Positions 8,815-17,117 of a DNA stretch of 64,000 nt are shown in pieces; position 1 is the stretch's first letter, and each line of letters starts with the position of its first letter. Location of the stretch: positions 1 through 64,000 of the forward strand of contig CAIUPP010000118.1 in NCBI GenBank assembly GCA_903901045.1. The letters run 5' to 3'. Source of the stretch: an uncultured Planctomycetota bacterium. GTDB lineage: Bacteria > Planctomycetota > Brocadiia > CAIUPP01. Position numbers and translations under genes: made by a program. The notes beneath the pieces are model-generated. The model worked only from the letters and a program-made list of their open reading frames with translations, was not told the origin of the DNA and made no database searches.

Positions 8815-8844
8815 GGGGCCGGCATCTGCCGGCCCCTTCTTTTT
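8815..8844 (+). terminator. Rho-independent terminator after the multicopper oxidase
   Basis: A perfect stem of GGGGCCGGCA with TGCCGGCCCC (8815-8824 and 8827-8836; at least nine pairs around a 4-nt loop) is followed at once by TTCTTTTT. It lies 24 bp after the oxidase stop and just before the 3' end of the convergent transporter gene. Textbook form. Confidence 0.95.
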
Positions 8845-8871
8845 GGCCCGTAACAGTCTGATACGGAAAGT

Positions 8872-10884
8872 TTACGGCACCCGGGCAGGCAGGATGACCA
8901 TCGTATGCCCGGCGAAGTGCAGACGCTTCTGCACCGCGAAAGCGGTCTCGTTATGCAGGATCGGCTGGTACCAGCGCTCGCGCTGGAAGACCAGCTGCCC
9001 GGCGAAGAAGGTGGCCGGATGGAACTCCCGGCCCACGCTCAGGCAAAGCTGCTCCAACTCCGAGATCACGTCCGTGCCGAACGTCATCCGGTACGTGGAG
9101 GCAAAGCCCTGGTCGTTCGCCAGCTTCACATACCGCGCCAGGTTCTCTTCCGTCGCCTTGCGCAGCCGGGCCAGCGGGTCCTCTTCCCTCAGCGCCGCGG
9201 AGTCCACCACCCCCGCCGAGACGAAGACGATGTTCTTGAACTGCCCCGGGAACATGCGCATCAAGGTCAGCGTGGAGTGGATGCCCAGCCCGGAATAGCC
9301 GCCGACCATCACCACGGCGGTCGGCTTCTCCCGGTCCAGCGGAGGCGGAGGCCCGACCACCGCCTGCGGCATGTCCACCAGGCTCTGGAACAGCTTGGCG
9401 AGCCGCGCGTTCATGGCGGCATAGTGATGCCGCACGATGAAACAGAGGGCGACCAGCAGCGCCGTAACCAGCAGCGTGAGCCAGCCCCCCTCGGTGAATT
9501 TCTCCACGGTGGTCAGCGCAAGAATCGTGGCGCAGAACAGCAGGCCGACGACGAAGAGCAGGAAGCGCCGCTTCCAGGGCTTGCCCGTCCGGCGCTGCCC
9601 GAAATGCCAGCGCGACATGGAGAGCATGGAGAGCGAGAACGTGAGGAAGACGTTGATGCTGTACATCACCACGAGGCGGCGCACGTCGCCGTGCGAGTAC
9701 AGGAGGGTGGCCATGGCCGCGAGCCCCATGAGCAGCACGCCGTCGCGCGTGGTCAACCGCTCCGAGAGCGTCGCGAAACGGCGCGGCATCCAGGAGTCGA
9801 TCGCCATGTTGGCGAGCACGCGCGGACCGTCGATGAACCCGGCCTGCGCCGCGACCACGAGCAGCGCCCCCTCGGAGAACAGCGTCAGGATCACCAGCAG
9901 GCCGCCGAACGGCAGGCCGCCCATCACCCGCTCGGCCAGGACGGCGTTGAGCGTCTTGTCCGGCGAAATCTGCACCCGGAAGAGCAGGTAGCAGAAGAGC
10001 AGGCCGGAGGCCGTGATGGCCAGCGAGAGCGCCATGTAGATCATCGTGCGCTGGGCGGTCTGAACGCGCGGCTCGCGCATGATCGGCAGGCCGTTGGAGA
10101 CGGCCTCGATCCCGGTGTACGTGCCGCCCCCCAGCGAGTATGCATGGATGAAGAGGAAGAACATGCCGCCGAGTCCCAGCGTGGCCAGGCCGGAGTGGAA
10201 GCCGCCGGTCACCTGCGTGGTGACGCTCGGCAGCGCCGGCGCGCACGCCAGCACGCCCCCGATCACCAGCACGGCATGCGTCGCCAGGAACAACAGGAAC
10301 ACCGGCAGCAGAATGAGGATGGACTCCTTCACTCCGCGGATATTGATGGTGATGAGACCGAGGATCAGGCCCGCTTCCACGGGAAGTTTAGTCCCCTGCC
10401 AGCCGGGGGGCATGAAACTGAAAAGCGCATCCCCCGCCGCCGCGATGGAGACCGTAATCGTCAGGATGTAGTCCACCAGCAGCGCCGACCCGGAGACCAC
10501 ACCCGCACGCTCCCCCAGCAGCGCCGTGGCAACCAGGTACCCGCCGCCGCCGTGCGGAAACCGCTCGATGATCCGGCTGTAGCAGGCCGAAATGATGAAC
10601 ACCGTGGCCATCACCAGCAGGGCCAGCGGAACGGCCAGGTACGTATGCTCCCCCAGCGTGCGGTAAGCTTCTTCAGGACCATAGGAGGAGGAGGAGAGGC
10701 CGTCGGCCCCCAGCCCCACCCAGGCCAGAAACGCAAAGACCGAGAGATGGCTGAAAACGCGGGAGTCGGTCAGGTCGTGGCGCTTGCCGAAGACCAGGCG
10801 CTTGGCGCGGCCGAACATCGAGGGACATTCCTCTGGCGGAGGGACCGGCGTGTGGGATGGGTCAGGCAAATTGGCGTTGCCCAT
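8872..10884 (-). CDS. kimA: KimA-type APC-superfamily potassium transporter
   Basis: 670 aa: about a dozen transmembrane helices, then a cytoplasmic C-terminal domain of about 170 residues. KimA (formerly YdaO) is a high-affinity K+/H+ symporter of the APC superfamily. Matching blocks are ADGLSSSSYGPEEAY in helix 1, FPHGGGGYLVATALLGE, and SGSALLVDYILTITVSIAAA in helix 3. The C-terminal end has RWYQPILHNETAF, like the KimA tail. The start at 10884 has GGAG 8 nt upstream; an in-frame ATG 66 nt inside (MFGRAKRLVFGK) also has a fair site and fits the family start better, so the N-terminus is uncertain. The mRNA leader carries a c-di-AMP riboswitch, the regulator expected for K+ importers, and this strengthens the substrate call. 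Confidence 0.87.
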   Translation of the reverse strand: MGNANLPDPSHTPVPPPEECPSMFGRAKRLVFGKRHDLTDSRVFSHLSVFAFLAWVGLGADGLSSSSYGPEEAYRTLGEHTYLAVPLALLVMATVFIISACYSRIIERFPHGGGGYLVATALLGERAGVVSGSALLVDYILTITVSIAAAGDALFSFMPPGWQGTKLPVEAGLILGLITINIRGVKESILILLPVFLLFLATHAVLVIGGVLACAPALPSVTTQVTGGFHSGLATLGLGGMFFLFIHAYSLGGGTYTGIEAVSNGLPIMREPRVQTAQRTMIYMALSLAITASGLLFCYLLFRVQISPDKTLNAVLAERVMGGLPFGGLLVILTLFSEGALLVVAAQAGFIDGPRVLANMAIDSWMPRRFATLSERLTTRDGVLLMGLAAMATLLYSHGDVRRLVVMYSINVFLTFSLSMLSMSRWHFGQRRTGKPWKRRFLLFVVGLLFCATILALTTVEKFTEGGWLTLLVTALLVALCFIVRHHYAAMNARLAKLFQSLVDMPQAVVGPPPPLDREKPTAVVMVGGYSGLGIHSTLTLMRMFPGQFKNIVFVSAGVVDSAALREEDPLARLRKATEENLARYVKLANDQGFASTYRMTFGTDVISELEQLCLSVGREFHPATFFAGQLVFQRERWYQPILHNETAFAVQKRLHFAGHTMVILPARVP

Positions 10885-10942
10885 GAGCAGGCTCCGAGCG
10901 GTCGCTTGTGGGAGAGTCGGCCTTCGACCTGTTCGGAAGGGT

Positions 10943-11068
10943 CTCTCCTTCGACGCCTGCGAGGTTAGCTGACGGGCTCGGGCCGAAGAAGTTGCCCTTC
11001 GCTTGGTAGCGATACGCCCCGGAGAATTGGTTCCCCCGCTCCCGCCATGGCGGGATTCGGCGCGACAA
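10943..11068 (-). promoter_or_regulatory. c-di-AMP riboswitch (ydaO/yuaA class)
   Basis: Read on the minus strand, this leader has the ydaO core in order: CCGAATCC (about 11060), a CCCGCCATGGCGGG hairpin, GGGGGAACCAATTC (11037-11024), GGGGCGTATC (11020-11011), AGGGCAA, then CGTCAGCTAACCTCGCAGGC (10974-10955) followed by GAAGGAGAG. These match the conserved blocks of the c-di-AMP-sensing class, including the pseudoknot-forming GCTAACCTCG segment. It lies 60-180 nt upstream of the kimA-like start. Downstream, GGAGAG (10948-10943) can pair with CTCTCC (10916-10911) around an inner CCTTC/GAAGG stem, which may be part of the switching region. High c-di-AMP is expected to turn the transporter off. 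Confidence 0.92.
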
Positions 11069-11152
11069 CAAAACTATAACAACTGGGCAGGGATGGGTCA
11101 ACCGTACCTGTGCGTTGGGAAGTGTATCGCCTGCGCGCGGAAAGCGCCCCGC

Positions 11153-12022
11153 TCACTTGCGTTTGAACAGGAAGTGCGCCAGTTCCTCAAGCTTCGGCAG
11201 GACGGCGGCATACAAGACCAGCAGCGCGCCGAGGGTGATCACCAGCACCAGGCCGATTTCCTGGCTCAGCGGCCCCTCGAACAGCAGCGAGGAGAGCCCC
11301 GCCAGCAGCAGAACGCAGGCGACGACCACGAACGCGCTGAAGGCGGCAACGGCGCCGCGCGTCTGCCGCACCTCCAGCGTGACCATCTTGAACCGGAGCA
11401 TCAGGTACATGGCGACCTGCGCCATGGCCATCGTCCAGAAGACCAGCGTGGGGGTGGTTTCGCGCCGCAGCCAGGCGGCTCCCAGCACCAGCAGGAGGCC
11501 CGCCGCCAGCGGGAGCATCACGAGGCGGAAGACCCAGCCATCCTCCTCGCGCCGGCGCGCGGCAACGTAGGAGACGACCAGCGCCGCGCCGACGTACAGC
11601 GCCGCGAACAGGACGAAGATGACGGCGGCGTCGTGGGTGACGTTGTAGAAGCCGCGCCGCAGCGCGTGGCGCGTCATGTCCTGGGCGCCCACCTTGGTCA
11701 GCAGCCCGACCAGCAGGGCCGGGATGAAGAGAAAGAGACGTCCGTAACGGCCGCTCGGCGCCGGGTCGAGCGCGGAGAGCGCCAGCGACAGGAAGGCGGC
11801 CGGCGCGAGGGACATTCCCAGGAAGGCCAGGCGCAGCCAGATGGCCGGCTCCCCACGGCTGTGAGGGAACCGCTCCCCAAGGTTCCAGAGCAGCAGGCTC
11901 AGGGCGAAGAGCGCAAATAGCCGGTAGGCGGGCTGCCGCGCTCCGCGCGCCAGCGCCCACGCTCCCAGCGGCAGGTTCACCGCCGTCACAATGACCGGCC
12001 CGATAACGTTCAGCGGCAGCAT
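11153..12022 (-). CDS. 7-TM membrane protein resembling histidine-kinase N-terminal sensor regions
   Basis: 289 aa with eight or so hydrophobic helices and no soluble catalytic domain. The order of short polar turns (LFALSLLLWNLGERFPH, WLRLAFLGMSLAPAAFLSLALS, GFYNVTHDAAVIFVLFAALY) resembles the N-terminal 7TM sensor region of many bacterial histidine kinases. Here the chain stops after the last helices with FKRK, so no kinase is attached. GGGGAGAGG precedes the ATG at close range. It stands alone between the riboswitch leader and the UroD-like gene. Function unknown; it could be a free-standing sensor or a remnant, although the frame is open and intact. Confidence 0.65.
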   Translation of the reverse strand: MLPLNVIGPVIVTAVNLPLGAWALARGARQPAYRLFALFALSLLLWNLGERFPHSRGEPAIWLRLAFLGMSLAPAAFLSLALSALDPAPSGRYGRLFLFIPALLVGLLTKVGAQDMTRHALRRGFYNVTHDAAVIFVLFAALYVGAALVVSYVAARRREEDGWVFRLVMLPLAAGLLLVLGAAWLRRETTPTLVFWTMAMAQVAMYLMLRFKMVTLEVRQTRGAVAAFSAFVVVACVLLLAGLSSLLFEGPLSQEIGLVLVITLGALLVLYAAVLPKLEELAHFLFKRK

Positions 12023-12113
12023 GCGCCTCTCCCCGGCAGGAATTCCACCTGTATCATACTCGTCCGCCGATGGGAATCAAGTGGCCGGCCGCTGCAAAGC
12101 CTCTTTCAGCGCC

Positions 12114-13271
12114 TCACTCTTTATAGTGCGGCGTCAGATCCCCGGCGTTGAACATCTCGCGCTTGAGTTTCAGGTAGAACTTGTAGTTCGCCAGCGAGAC
12201 GTCGGCGGGGCAGCGATGGTCCACGTGCGGAATGAACCCGCCCTCCTCCACCAGCGGCTTGAGGCGCAGCATCTCGCGCTCGATGGCCTTGGGGCCCTCG
12301 CGCAGCGGCATCTTGTCCATCCCGCCGTGCAGCAGCACGCGCCGGCCGTACTTCTGGCGGATCGCCACCGGGTCGCTCCCGCCGGCAACTTCCAGCGGGA
12401 ACATGCAATTGATGCCGCCATCCAGGAACTGGTCCAGGATCGGCATGATGTTCCCGTCGCAATCGGTCCAGATGATGTTGACCCCGTGCGCATGGAGCAG
12501 ATCCGTGATCCGCTTGTAGCGCGGAACGACCAGTTTCTCGAACATTTTCGGGCTGATGATCGGCCCGTTCTTGAAGCAGACATCCTCCCAGCCCGCGCCG
12601 AAGTCGAACTGCACCTGCTCCAGCGCCGGCTTGATCGTCTCGCAGACGCAGACGCAGCAGGTTTCGACGATCTCTTCGAGCAAGGCCGGGTCGTCGTACG
12701 CCATCAAGCCGATGTTCTCGAAGCCGATCCAGTTGCGCGGCATGCCGAGCATACTGCCGATGGTGATGCACAGCGGGGCCTCGCGGGTGCGATATTCTTC
12801 GACGCGCTGCGCCCAGTCCTCGGGGTAGCGGCCCGGCGTCTCGGGGTTGAGCCGCTCCTTGATGATGTTCCAATCCTCGCGGTTCTTGATGCCGTACTCG
12901 AGGTAGTGCGGAATGCTGCGGGTCCCTTCGCGGCGCTCCTTGCGGATGGCGCGGTCGCCATCGCGCACGATGGTATAGTCCGGCCCCGTCTCCAGCACCT
13001 CCGTCTCGAATGCCGGGTGCACCCCCGGATTGACGTACGCCCGGAGCCAATCCTCGATGCCGAAGTAGGCGTAGGCGTCCCTTTCATATATGACGCTGCG
13101 CGGCAGCCCCTGCTCATGCCAGGCGGGAAGGGTCTCAGCCCAGTAGCCGAATTCCATCAGCGGCAGCCGGTCCGGCTTCTGAAACGACATCGCGCGCATC
13201 CAGCGTTCGCGCAAGGTCTGGCGGGAGCGATGGGCGGGGATCGGCGTCCAGGCGGCTTTCGGTGCACTCAT
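12114..13271 (-). CDS. Uroporphyrinogen-decarboxylase-like (UroD/MtaA superfamily) protein
   Basis: About 385 aa. It has the UroD-like TIM-barrel pattern: PDRLPLMEFGYWAE near the start, DFGAGWEDVCFKNGPIISP in the middle (active-site cleft strand), HAHGVNIIWTDCDGNI, and the late HGGMDKMPLREGP and GGFIPHVDHRCPADVS. The late His/Cys pair (HVDHRCP) and the DCDGN segment resemble Zn-dependent methyltransferase-like members (MtaA/CmuA) more than haem-pathway HemE. No haem genes are nearby. Such proteins abound in carbohydrate-rich or demethylating loci of uncultured bacteria and mostly have no known substrate. The start at 13271 is a choice among several in-frame ATGs (also 13295). Confidence 0.72.
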   Translation of the reverse strand: MSAPKAAWTPIPAHRSRQTLRERWMRAMSFQKPDRLPLMEFGYWAETLPAWHEQGLPRSVIYERDAYAYFGIEDWLRAYVNPGVHPAFETEVLETGPDYTIVRDGDRAIRKERREGTRSIPHYLEYGIKNREDWNIIKERLNPETPGRYPEDWAQRVEEYRTREAPLCITIGSMLGMPRNWIGFENIGLMAYDDPALLEEIVETCCVCVCETIKPALEQVQFDFGAGWEDVCFKNGPIISPKMFEKLVVPRYKRITDLLHAHGVNIIWTDCDGNIMPILDQFLDGGINCMFPLEVAGGSDPVAIRQKYGRRVLLHGGMDKMPLREGPKAIEREMLRLKPLVEEGGFIPHVDHRCPADVSLANYKFYLKLKREMFNAGDLTPHYKE

Positions 13272-13422
13272 GGTTCGGCATATCCTCATGAACAAGAACA
13301 GGTCCGTCGGAAATGTCCACCGGCGGCAATAGCATAGCGGAACCGGGCGGGAATTTCACACCGTGCGCTGAGGACCTCGCCGGCGTTCCGCACGAAGCCG
13401 AGAATTTGCCCCAAGCGGTCCC

Positions 13423-13451
13423 TTGACATACTCCGTGCGCGCGCCTACAGT
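13423..13451 (+). promoter_or_regulatory. Sigma70-type promoter for the gspF/pseudopilin operon
   Basis: TTGACA at 13423-13428 and TACAGT at 13446-13451, 17 bp apart, lie about 28 bp upstream of the first gspF start at 13480. A GGGGAGGG ribosome site follows at 13468-13475. Seen directly; activity is inferred. Confidence 0.7.
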
Positions 13452-13479
13452 TACATAGCGAGTCATAGGGGAGGGCGTG

Positions 13480-14508
13480 ATGTTTCGTCTCTCAAAGTCG
13501 AACCTGGAATGGCTCTGGGCGGAACTGAGCCTGGCGGTCCGCCAGGAGAAGTCGGTCCCGGGGGCTCTGGACAAACTTTCGCAGCGCGCCTTTGAGGGCC
13601 CGCGGGCGCGGCTGGCGCAGCAGCTCGCCGCGGCGGTGAACTCCGGCAAGCCTCTTTCCCAGGCGGTGGCGGAGCAGGGGCGGCGATTCCCTCCCGGCAC
13701 CGCGGAAATCCTCGCCGCAGGCGAACGCACCGGCAGGCTCTCCGAAGTGCTCGACTCCCTCGCGCAGGATGCCCGCATGGTGGACACGCTGCGCTACAAC
13801 ATCACCTACGCCATCCTCTATCCCTGCATCCTCGCCCTGTTCGCGTTGGGGCTTCTCGTATACATGCGGGTGGTGGTGTTCCCGATGTTCTATCGGATGT
13901 TCGTGGAATTGGATGTCTGCCTGCCGACCCTGACCCTCTTGATGCCAACTATCGCGCAGGTTGAAATCGGAGTACTCCTGATCTTCCCTGCGCTCGTGTT
14001 GATGGTTCTCTATGTTATGCCGTTCACCATCCCGGTCGCACTGGACGGAATGCGGCTGAAGGTCCCCGTCATCGGCCGGCTGATCCACCGGATGCTGCTG
14101 GCGCGCTGGTGCCGGATGGCGGGGCTGCTGTTCAGTGCAGGGGTGCCGGAGCCGGAGGCGGTGCGGATTATCGGCCGCGCGTCCGGCAACCGCATCGTGC
14201 AGAAGATGGCCGACCGGATGGCTCTCCGACTTGAGGCGGGCGAGCCGCTGGAGCAGGTGATGGCCACCGAGCATTTCTTCTTCCCCCCCATGCTCACCTG
14301 GAGCGCGGGCGCGGCTTCCGCCTCCGGCGGCCATGCCCGAATCTGGCCGATGGCCGAGGAACTCTACCGCCGCCAGGCGCAGACACGATCCGTAGTCGTG
14401 AGCGCCGTGTTGAGGTTGTACTTCCCCCTGGTGGTATACCAAGTGATCGGGCTGGCTCTGGTTGCGCTGTTTCTCCCGTTTACCAAAATATTCTGGTCTA
14501 TAGGATAG
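13480..14508 (+). CDS. GspF/PilC-type inner-membrane platform protein (copy 1)
   Basis: About 342 aa. Type II secretion/type IV pilus platform protein with the family layout. A helical cytoplasmic domain is near the start (KPLSQAVAEQGRRFPPGTAEILAAGERTGRLSEVLDSLAQDA, the diagnostic GE-sG-L motif). Then come a membrane hairpin (YAILYPCILALFALGLLVYM), a second GspF repeat (CRMAGLLFSAGVPEPEAVRII) and a C-terminal membrane helix (YFPLVVYQVIGLALVALFLPF). The C-terminal domain has a less typical segment with WSAGAASASGGHARIWP. GGGGAGGG lies before the ATG at 13480; a GTG 3 nt upstream is also possible. First of three gspF genes in tandem, 7 bp before the next. Confidence 0.82.
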   Translation: MFRLSKSNLEWLWAELSLAVRQEKSVPGALDKLSQRAFEGPRARLAQQLAAAVNSGKPLSQAVAEQGRRFPPGTAEILAAGERTGRLSEVLDSLAQDARMVDTLRYNITYAILYPCILALFALGLLVYMRVVVFPMFYRMFVELDVCLPTLTLLMPTIAQVEIGVLLIFPALVLMVLYVMPFTIPVALDGMRLKVPVIGRLIHRMLLARWCRMAGLLFSAGVPEPEAVRIIGRASGNRIVQKMADRMALRLEAGEPLEQVMATEHFFFPPMLTWSAGAASASGGHARIWPMAEELYRRQAQTRSVVVSAVLRLYFPLVVYQVIGLALVALFLPFTKIFWSIG

Positions 14509-14515
14509 CGACCTC

Positions 14516-15769
14516 ATGTTGAGTTTCGACGGCGGCGGCAGCGTTTCGGCGGCGGTGATTCACCACTCAGCCAGCGGTGGGATCACGATGACGGCAGCGC
14601 TGCTTCTGGCCCTGCTGGCCGCGTTCCTGGTGACCCTCGTCTGGGGGCTGGGGCTGACGCTGCTGGTGGACACCATTGTCGGCGCGCGCCGCAGGCTGCT
14701 CGGGGTCTTCCTGCTGGAGCACCTGTACGCGCTGGCGCGGATGGAGCTCCCGCTGGGACGCGGGCTGGGGGAGTGCGCCACGCGGATGTGGGCGAACTCC
14801 CGGCACGACGTGTCGCTCATCGCCCGCAGCCTGAACGCCGGCGTGCCGCTGGGAGATGCGTTGTCGCTCACCACCGCCGAGAACCCCGCAGGCCCCATCC
14901 CGCCGCGTCGGCTCATCAGCCCGGCGGAGGCGGAGATCCTGCGCATCGGAGAGAGCAGCGGCAACCTCGTCGAAGCGCTCCGTCTGGTCACGCAGGAGCG
15001 CCGCCGCAGCGCCGAAGCGCGCAGCCTTCTCTTCGCAGGCTTCCTCTATCCGATGCTGGTCATCATCCTCACCAGCGGTGTCGTGGCGCTTATTTTCTGG
15101 CAGATTCTTCCCAAGTTCCGCAAGATGTTTGAGGAACTCGACGTCCAGGCGCCGAGCATCCTTATGCTGAACCACTTGGGGCTGCTCTGGCGGATACTGC
15201 CCTTCATCGGCTTCGTCCTGATGCTCTTCTTCGTCCTGCTGCTCTTTCTCCCGGCGCTGCACCGACCGCTCCAGCGCGCGCGCGGACATATCAGCGATCT
15301 GGTTCTGCGGCTCGGTTCTTTCCTCCCCGGCATCGGCGGGAACATGCGCCGCGCCGCGCTGGGGGAGTTCTGCTACGAATTGGCGATGCTCGTGCGCGCC
15401 GGGGTCCCCGCTCCCCACGCGCTGCAAACCATCGCCTCCGGGACGATCCACCCCTGGCTGCGCGACCGCATCCAGCTTGCCGCCGAGAAGGCCGGGCAGG
15501 GCTCGACACTGGCGGAGGCGCTGGACCAGGCGAAGGTGGACCCGCGCGCCGCCTGGTTCGCGCGCGGCCTGGCAGGATCGGAGGAGTTGTCGCGCGCGCT
15601 GACGCGTCTGGGCGAAGATTACTCCGTCCAGACCAGTTGGACCGCCGCGATGGTCAGCCAGTTGCTGCCTGCGCTGGCGATTATGGGGGTGGGCGTCGCA
15701 GTCGCATTGATCGTTCTGGGGGTCTTCACCCCGTTACTCAAGATCGTTTACGGCCTGACGGGATGGTAG
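14516..15769 (+). CDS. GspF/PilC-type inner-membrane platform protein (copy 2)
   Basis: 417 aa. Begins with a hydrophobic segment (LLLALLAAFLVTLVWGLGLTLLVD) not seen in copies 1 and 3, so it has an extra N-terminal helix. Two GspF domains follow: SPAEAEILRIGESSGNLVEALRLV (the diagnostic motif) and YPMLVIILTSGVVALIFWQILPKFRKMFEELDVQ in the first, then ELAMLVRAGVPAPHALQTIASG in the second, with a terminal membrane helix. Start at 14516 with a weak upstream site; ATG 14588 (MTAALLLALL) is an alternative. The lack of similarity in detail to its neighbours shows old duplication or separate recruitment, not a recent tandem copy. Confidence 0.82.
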   Translation: MLSFDGGGSVSAAVIHHSASGGITMTAALLLALLAAFLVTLVWGLGLTLLVDTIVGARRRLLGVFLLEHLYALARMELPLGRGLGECATRMWANSRHDVSLIARSLNAGVPLGDALSLTTAENPAGPIPPRRLISPAEAEILRIGESSGNLVEALRLVTQERRRSAEARSLLFAGFLYPMLVIILTSGVVALIFWQILPKFRKMFEELDVQAPSILMLNHLGLLWRILPFIGFVLMLFFVLLLFLPALHRPLQRARGHISDLVLRLGSFLPGIGGNMRRAALGEFCYELAMLVRAGVPAPHALQTIASGTIHPWLRDRIQLAAEKAGQGSTLAEALDQAKVDPRAAWFARGLAGSEELSRALTRLGEDYSVQTSWTAAMVSQLLPALAIMGVGVAVALIVLGVFTPLLKIVYGLTGW

Positions 15770-15804
15770 ACGCAATTCTCATGTAGCGCGGGGCCGTTGC
15801 CGTT

Positions 15805-15875
15805 GTAGGGGCGCAGCATGCTGCGCCCTGGCGGAAGAGACGAGCAATGATCGCGGGTTTGATAACCCGCGCTAC
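15805..15875. repeat. Two palindromic repeats (families A and C) between gspF genes
   Basis: The 136-bp gap holds the family A palindrome GGGCGCAGCATGCTGCGCCC (to 15828) and, in reverse, the family C palindrome GCGGGTTTGATAACCCGC (15853-15870). Both recur in many intergenic spaces of this window, including the 163-bp array at 40192. Each can form a stable RNA hairpin inside the operon mRNA. Confidence 0.9.
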
Positions 15876-15905
15876 ACGGTTTGCCCGTAGTTACTGGGAC
15901 GCACC

Positions 15906-17117
15906 ATGGCAAAGGACGCGGACATTTCGATGGAACTGATCGGCACGGACGCCACCGGCGCGCCACTGCGCAAGGAAGTGCCGCCCGGCCAGGATGCTTC
16001 GCGGTTGGAAGCGGAGATCCGGGCCGCAGGCGGGCGCGTCCTGCGCACGGACCTTCGCCGCGCGGCGCGCACCCCGGCGGCGATTCCGCCCGAGGATTTC
16101 GCGCGGTTCAATGAAATGCTCGGCGACGCGCTGCGCCGGCAGATGCCGCTGCCCGACGGACTGCGCCGGCTCTGCTTCGCCAGCCGGGGCGGGCGGTTCC
16201 GCCGCAGCGTCGAGGCCACTGCCTCGCGCCTGGAGCAGGGGATGCCGCTGGCACAGGCCATCGAGGCGGAAGGGACGGCCTTCCCCCCCTTCTACGGCCG
16301 GCTGCTCAAGGCAGGCGCGGCGGCGGGCAATCTCTCCGAGGTGCTGCTGAACCTCAGCCGCAACGTGCGCATGAACATCTCTTTCCGCCGCGCGCTCCTG
16401 ACCAACGTGGTCTATCCGCTGCTCCTGCTGGCCTTTTCCGCCGCGCTGTTGACCGCCGCGGCGCTCGTCCTGATTCCGCGCTCCTTCGCCCCCGTGGCCG
16501 GCAGCGTGGAGATGTCGATGCCGACGCTCACCGAGTTCATGACCGGCCAGACGCTCCAGGGCCGAATCACTCTGATCGTCCTCGCCCTGCTGCTCCTGGG
16601 GGGCGCGCTGGCGTGGGGGACGCTGCGTCGCCGCCTGGAATCTTCCCGCATCACCGACGCCGTGGCGCGGCGGCTGCCGTACTTCCGCAGCTTCTACGAG
16701 GCCGCCCTCTGGTCCAACGTCGCGGACATCACGGCACTGCTGGTGCGCGCGCAGGTGCCCGCCCCGGAGGCGTTCCGGCTGGCGGGGGATGCACTGGGCC
16801 GCCCCTGGGTGAGCGAGGCGATGAACCAGATCGCTGCGCGGCAGGAGCGCGGAGAGTCCGCCGGCGCCGCGGCCGACGGACTGCCGCTGGTGCCGCGCCG
16901 CTTCGCGCGCGCGCTGCTGGCCGCCGACGTCAGCAGCGGGATGGATGAGAAACTGGAGGCGCTGGCGCAGGAGTACCGCAGCGAGGCGGAACGCCGCGCG
17001 GAGAATTTCATCCGCTACCTCCCCGTCGGCGCCGCGCTGGTGATGGGATTGCTGGTGATGCTGGTGGCGCTCACGCTGCTCGGCCCGTATTTCAGGTTCT
17101 GGGGGGCGCGATGGTGA
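15906..17117 (+). CDS. GspF/PilC-type inner-membrane platform protein (copy 3)
   Basis: 403 aa, the canonical GspF length. The N-terminal ~45 residues (MELIGTDATGAPLRKEVP, then ASRLEAEIRAAGGRVL) match the small beta-rich start of classical GspF/PilC. Domain 1 has the pattern FPPFYGRLLKAGAAAGNLSEVL, then the membrane hairpin NVVYPLLLLAFSAALLTAAALVLIPRSFAP. Domain 2 has ALLVRAQVPAPEAFRLAGDALG and the diagnostic RFARALLAADVSSGMDEKLEALA. The C-terminal helix is GAALVMGLLVMLVALTLLGPY. It is preceded by a 136-bp gap of palindromic repeats and overlaps the next gene by 7 nt. Confidence 0.87.
   Translation: MAKDADISMELIGTDATGAPLRKEVPPGQDASRLEAEIRAAGGRVLRTDLRRAARTPAAIPPEDFARFNEMLGDALRRQMPLPDGLRRLCFASRGGRFRRSVEATASRLEQGMPLAQAIEAEGTAFPPFYGRLLKAGAAAGNLSEVLLNLSRNVRMNISFRRALLTNVVYPLLLLAFSAALLTAAALVLIPRSFAPVAGSVEMSMPTLTEFMTGQTLQGRITLIVLALLLLGGALAWGTLRRRLESSRITDAVARRLPYFRSFYEAALWSNVADITALLVRAQVPAPEAFRLAGDALGRPWVSEAMNQIAARQERGESAGAAADGLPLVPRRFARALLAADVSSGMDEKLEALAQEYRSEAERRAENFIRYLPVGAALVMGLLVMLVALTLLGPYFRFWGARW

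Noticed and set aside
13356-13787. Minus-strand frame over the promoter and start of the first gspF
   Set aside because: Antisense shadow; the plus-strand gene has a promoter and a ribosome site.
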